A stretch of 37,096 nt of DNA. Origin: a virus. The position numbers were made by a program, and so were the translations under genes. Under the pieces are notes generated by a model, which made no database searches, was not told where the DNA came from, and was given only the letters and a program-made list of their open reading frames with translations. Shown piece after piece: positions 35,092 to 37,096 of this stretch; position 1 is the first letter of the stretch, and each line of letters opens with the position of its first letter. The stretch spans positions 1 through 37,096 of IMG/VR virus record IMGVR_UViG_3300034061_006882. One strand, 5' to 3'.

Positions 35092-35643
35092 ATGGAAATA
35101 CTATCATTTGACAAATTTAAGTTACTATTGGAAGCTGACGAAGCTGCTCCAGCTGCGGAACCTGCAGCGGAACCTGCTCCACCGGCTGATCCGATCGTAT
35201 CAACTCCACCTCCGCCAATGCCGGACCTAGGAGGAGCACCAATGTCTGACCCATTAGCCGGTGCAACGTTACCGCCTGATCCAAATGCGCCAACTCCAAC
35301 CGCTGGGGCATCCGTATTCAAAGTCGTATTTTTAGACTCTGAAAAACCATGGCACTCTAAGTACGCAGATGGTGGAGGAGTTAAACGATACAAAGAATAT
35401 GAAATCAGCCAAGCTGATCTTGACAAATGGATCACCGACTCTAAATTAGATGCAAATAAAGACGCTCTTTCTCAAGCAATAGGAGGTAAAAACCCTATTG
35501 AGAAAACCTTATTTGACAAATTAAAAGCAGCAGCAAATTCAAATAAACTAGGTAAGGACCGTGGTGATGTTGACGTGGATTATGATACTAAACAAATCCC
35601 ATCTACTGCCAAGCTTGATCTAATTTTTGTAACCTATAAATGA
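35092..35643 (+). CDS. Putative internal head protein with capsid-targeting-like leader
   Basis: This 183-residue protein starts at the ATG at 35092; the upstream in-frame ATG at 35047 is inside the terminator stem. The N-terminus MEILSFDKFKLLLEADEA resembles T4 internal-head-protein leaders (IPIII: MKTYQEFIAEA). In T4 the prohead protease gp21 cuts after (L/I)-x-E; here that would be after E14. Residues 16-75 are an Ala/Pro/Glu-rich flexible linker (e.g. APAAEPAAEPAPPADP). Residues 75-183 form a compact, charged domain (VFKVVFLDSEKPWHSKYADG...) of unknown function. The stop overlaps the next start by 4 bp (ATGA), so the two are coupled. Packaging into the head is inferred from the leader and the late promoter box. 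Confidence 0.7.
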   Translation: MEILSFDKFKLLLEADEAAPAAEPAAEPAPPADPIVSTPPPPMPDLGGAPMSDPLAGATLPPDPNAPTPTAGASVFKVVFLDSEKPWHSKYADGGGVKRYKEYEISQADLDKWITDSKLDANKDALSQAIGGKNPIEKTLFDKLKAAANSNKLGKDRGDVDVDYDTKQIPSTAKLDLIFVTYK

Positions 35644-36365
35644 TAAAACGTTTTAAAAACTTCATATACGAATCAAAGTTTGATTCTCTTGCTCATGCAA
35701 TTGCCCGCGATCTTTTTGCAATCGTGAAAACCACAGCTGGCACCAAGCTAGGTAAAGCAGTTCATCGGGAACTAACTTATTCTGATCCACTCGAGTTTAG
35801 TCTAAATTTTATTGTGAAAAGAGTGGTCCAATTTAATCCAAAAAGATCAGTTCATTTCAAAGCTCTTCCTTGGGAAGTTTTAAATTTTGAAGATAATGGA
35901 TTTGCACTAGATGCGAATGCATACATCCCAAAAGCTTCAGACCAAGAGGATCCTGAACTAGAATTAGTTCTCTATATTAGCCCGGATGCTGAGCCTCTAA
36001 GCTATGAGACGCTCGGTCATAAATTAGTTGAATACGTTAGGCACGAAATTGAACATCTGCTGCAGACAGGAATCAATCGTCGAACCGGCCATGCAATCAA
36101 AACCCCAAATAAGGTCAGGTCAAACGCAGAAACTTCATACAAGTACTTTTTATTAGCCGATGAAATTCCTGCAATGGTTGCTGGAATGCATGCATCTGCA
36201 GTTAGAAAGAGAATTCCAATTGATCAAGAATTTGAAATTTACCTAAAGCCTTTTCTTAAGTCAGGTTTAATAACTGACCAAGAATTCAACAATGTCATTA
36301 AAACTTGGATAAAATTTGCGATCAAAGTTTACCCAACCGCCAAATTTTCCAACAAAGTTTACTAA
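35640..36365 (+). CDS. Putative packaged zinc metallopeptidase (HExxH)
   Basis: This 241-residue protein begins MIKRFKNFIYESKFDSLA. The start again fits a T4-type capsid-targeting leader, with an I-x-E cleavage site after E11. HEIEH at 135-139 (VRHEIEHLLQTG) is the zincin signature HExxH. DEIPAMVAGM (174-183) supplies E175 as a likely third zinc ligand, the spacing seen in gluzincin-type enzymes (E about 20-65 residues downstream). No signal peptide or membrane segment is visible, so it is not obviously secreted. Coupled to the preceding gene by an ATGA overlap, it probably shares its fate. The combination suggests a protease carried in the capsid and delivered into the host, or a head-maturation enzyme. 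The active-site reading is good; the biological role is inferred. Confidence 0.72.
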   Translation: MIKRFKNFIYESKFDSLAHAIARDLFAIVKTTAGTKLGKAVHRELTYSDPLEFSLNFIVKRVVQFNPKRSVHFKALPWEVLNFEDNGFALDANAYIPKASDQEDPELELVLYISPDAEPLSYETLGHKLVEYVRHEIEHLLQTGINRRTGHAIKTPNKVRSNAETSYKYFLLADEIPAMVAGMHASAVRKRIPIDQEFEIYLKPFLKSGLITDQEFNNVIKTWIKFAIKVYPTAKFSNKVY

Positions 36366-36419
36366 TCTTTAAAACCGGGTGAATTTTTATTATATAAGAT
36401 ACAAAAAATCTTTGAAATT

Positions 36420-36611
36420 ATGACACCACAATGGTTAACTGAATTAAAGGAAGCAGTTTCTCAACTTGAAAACGAAACTGTTAAGTTCTACGAAAAGGGT
36501 AATAAATCTGCTGGAACTAGAACTCGTAAACTTTTACAAGACATCAAAGCCGTTTGTCAAGCAGGCAGAACTCACGTTCAAGAAGCAAAGACTAACGAGC
36601 CGAAAGCTTAA
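36420..36611 (+). CDS. Histone H1-like (Hc1-type) DNA-binding protein
   Basis: This 63-residue protein begins MTPQWLTELKEAVSQLENET. Its core KFYEKGNKSAGTRTRKLLQD-IKAV closely follows the short 'histone H1' proteins of Bacteroidota (KFYEKGNKAAGTRVRKxLQELK pattern, Hc1 family). It is helical, with a basic patch (K29, R34, R36, K37) flanked by acidic ends. It probably binds DNA as a nucleoid-associated protein, compacting phage DNA or altering host chromatin. A TATATAAG sequence about 25 bases upstream could be its -10. A strong terminator follows directly. It may have been captured from a host. The family call is from memory of the motif, not a search. Confidence 0.78.
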   Translation: MTPQWLTELKEAVSQLENETVKFYEKGNKSAGTRTRKLLQDIKAVCQAGRTHVQEAKTNEPKA

Positions 36612-36636
36612 TATCTTAATAAAAAGTTCACATTAA

Positions 36637-36670
36637 AGGGCGAGTCTAAAAAACTCGCCCTTATTTTTTG
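36637..36670 (+). terminator. Strong intrinsic terminator
   Basis: AAGGGCGAGT (36637-36646) and ACTCGCCCTT (36654-36663) form a perfect 10-bp stem with a 7-base loop, followed by ATTTTTT. It is the best terminator in the window and separates the Hc1-like gene from the gp32-like gene. Confidence 0.92.
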
Positions 36671-36723
36671 AAACTACTTACGGTTTTTTAGTACAATTTT
36701 ATAAATTAAAATCATTTTTGAAC

Positions 36724-37096
36724 ATGGAAGATCTATTCAATCTCAATCTCGATGATTTCTCAGGAAAATCATCATCTGCTGCTCGTAAAGTCGACGAGAA
36801 CATGTACAATCCCGGTCCAGACCAAGGTCAGAACGGTATTTACAAATCGGTAATTCGTTTTATCCCATGGGTAACGGATCCATCTAAAAGCCGCTACAAA
36901 AAGTATGCTGCTAAACTTATCAACCCTCTAACCAATGAGAAATTGTATGTGGACTGCCCTTCAACAACAGGAGCTTCATCAATTCTTTGGACTTTAGATC
37001 TAGAGTTGAAACGTTTGAAAAACGAGGAACCTCAAATTGTTGAGGAAATCCAAAAGTACTTCAATCGTTATTACAACTACTACTCTTGCGTTTACG
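36724..37096 (+). CDS. Single-stranded DNA-binding protein, gp32-like (partial)
   Basis: The visible 124 residues start at the ATG at 36724 (MEDLFNLNLDDFSGKSSSAA) and run off the window. Residues about 35-85 (GQNGIYKSVIRFIPWVTDPS, then SRYKKYAAKLINP...YVDCPST) match the opening of the gp32 OB-fold core: 'G-x-x-x-AVIRFLP', a positively charged strand, then 'YxxxxCPST'. The T4-type pattern continues with YFNRYYNYYSCVY, where aromatic residues stack on DNA bases. The zinc-finger and acidic C-terminal tail would lie beyond the edge. It coats single-stranded DNA during phage replication and recombination. TATAAATT at 36701-36708 precedes the start by 15 bases. Confidence 0.85.
   Translation, partial: MEDLFNLNLDDFSGKSSSAARKVDENMYNPGPDQGQNGIYKSVIRFIPWVTDPSKSRYKKYAAKLINPLTNEKLYVDCPSTTGASSILWTLDLELKRLKNEEPQIVEEIQKYFNRYYNYYSCVY

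Noticed and set aside
35043-35435. 130-codon antisense ORF with Gly/Ala-rich repeats
   Set aside because: It is the reverse of the Ala/Pro/Glu-rich linker of the real plus-strand gene; low complexity keeps the frame open by chance.

Overview
The window looks like part of a large T4-type (contractile-tailed, myovirus-like) phage genome, probably infecting a member of the Bacteroidota. The T4-type signals are a gp55-like late sigma factor, a gp32-like single-strand binding protein at the right edge, a run of very large tail/baseplate/fibre genes, a RuvC-like resolvase and T4-late-promoter-like boxes (TATAAATA or AATAAATA). The host guess rests on three things: a 63-residue histone-H1-like (Hc1-type) protein of the kind common in Bacteroidota, class Ia ribonucleotide reductase subunits of the eukaryote/Bacteroidota type, and AT-rich leaders that mostly lack a Shine-Dalgarno sequence. 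I see no tRNA, rRNA, CRISPR array, integrase or insertion sequence.

Left part (1-23122), almost all on the minus strand. From a divergent control region at 23123-23361, transcription runs leftward through the resolvase, the late sigma factor and then giant virion genes of 1114, 355, 724, 1193, 2077 and 945 codons. These are packed with 5-50 bp gaps or one-base overlaps. The 1114-residue protein has a gp7/gpI-like stretch and two PKD-like folds and is the best baseplate-wedge candidate. The 945-residue protein is a fibre with a short collagen-like segment. A lone plus-strand gene (1874-2665) of unknown function interrupts the module. It meets the fibre gene tail-to-tail at a shared TTAA and is divergent from another large minus-strand gene that leaves the window on the left.

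Right part (23362-37096), all on the plus strand. The order is a DnaQ/PolB-type 3'-5' exonuclease, GroEL, a 1457-codon unknown protein with hydrophobic proline-rich segments, an S1-domain RNA-binding protein, NrdB and NrdA, two proteins with capsid-targeting-like N-termini (the second carrying an HExxH metallopeptidase motif), the Hc1-like protein and gp32. Replication and nucleotide supply (exonuclease, RNR, gp32), host takeover (S1, GroEL, histone-like) and virion cargo are therefore interleaved. Several terminator-like hairpins and promoter-like boxes separate them.

The most interesting signals are: (1) the late sigma gene together with a recurrent AATAAATA/TATAAATA box 9-26 bp before structural genes; (2) two adjacent genes with prohead-protease-type leaders, one a putative metallopeptidase that may be packaged and injected; (3) phage-borne S1, histone-like and GroEL proteins; (4) a 72-bp hairpin before nrdB whose loop holds a late-promoter-like box; (5) repeated CTTAG/CCTAG motifs in the divergent region. 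All homology statements come from reading motifs; no database search was run.
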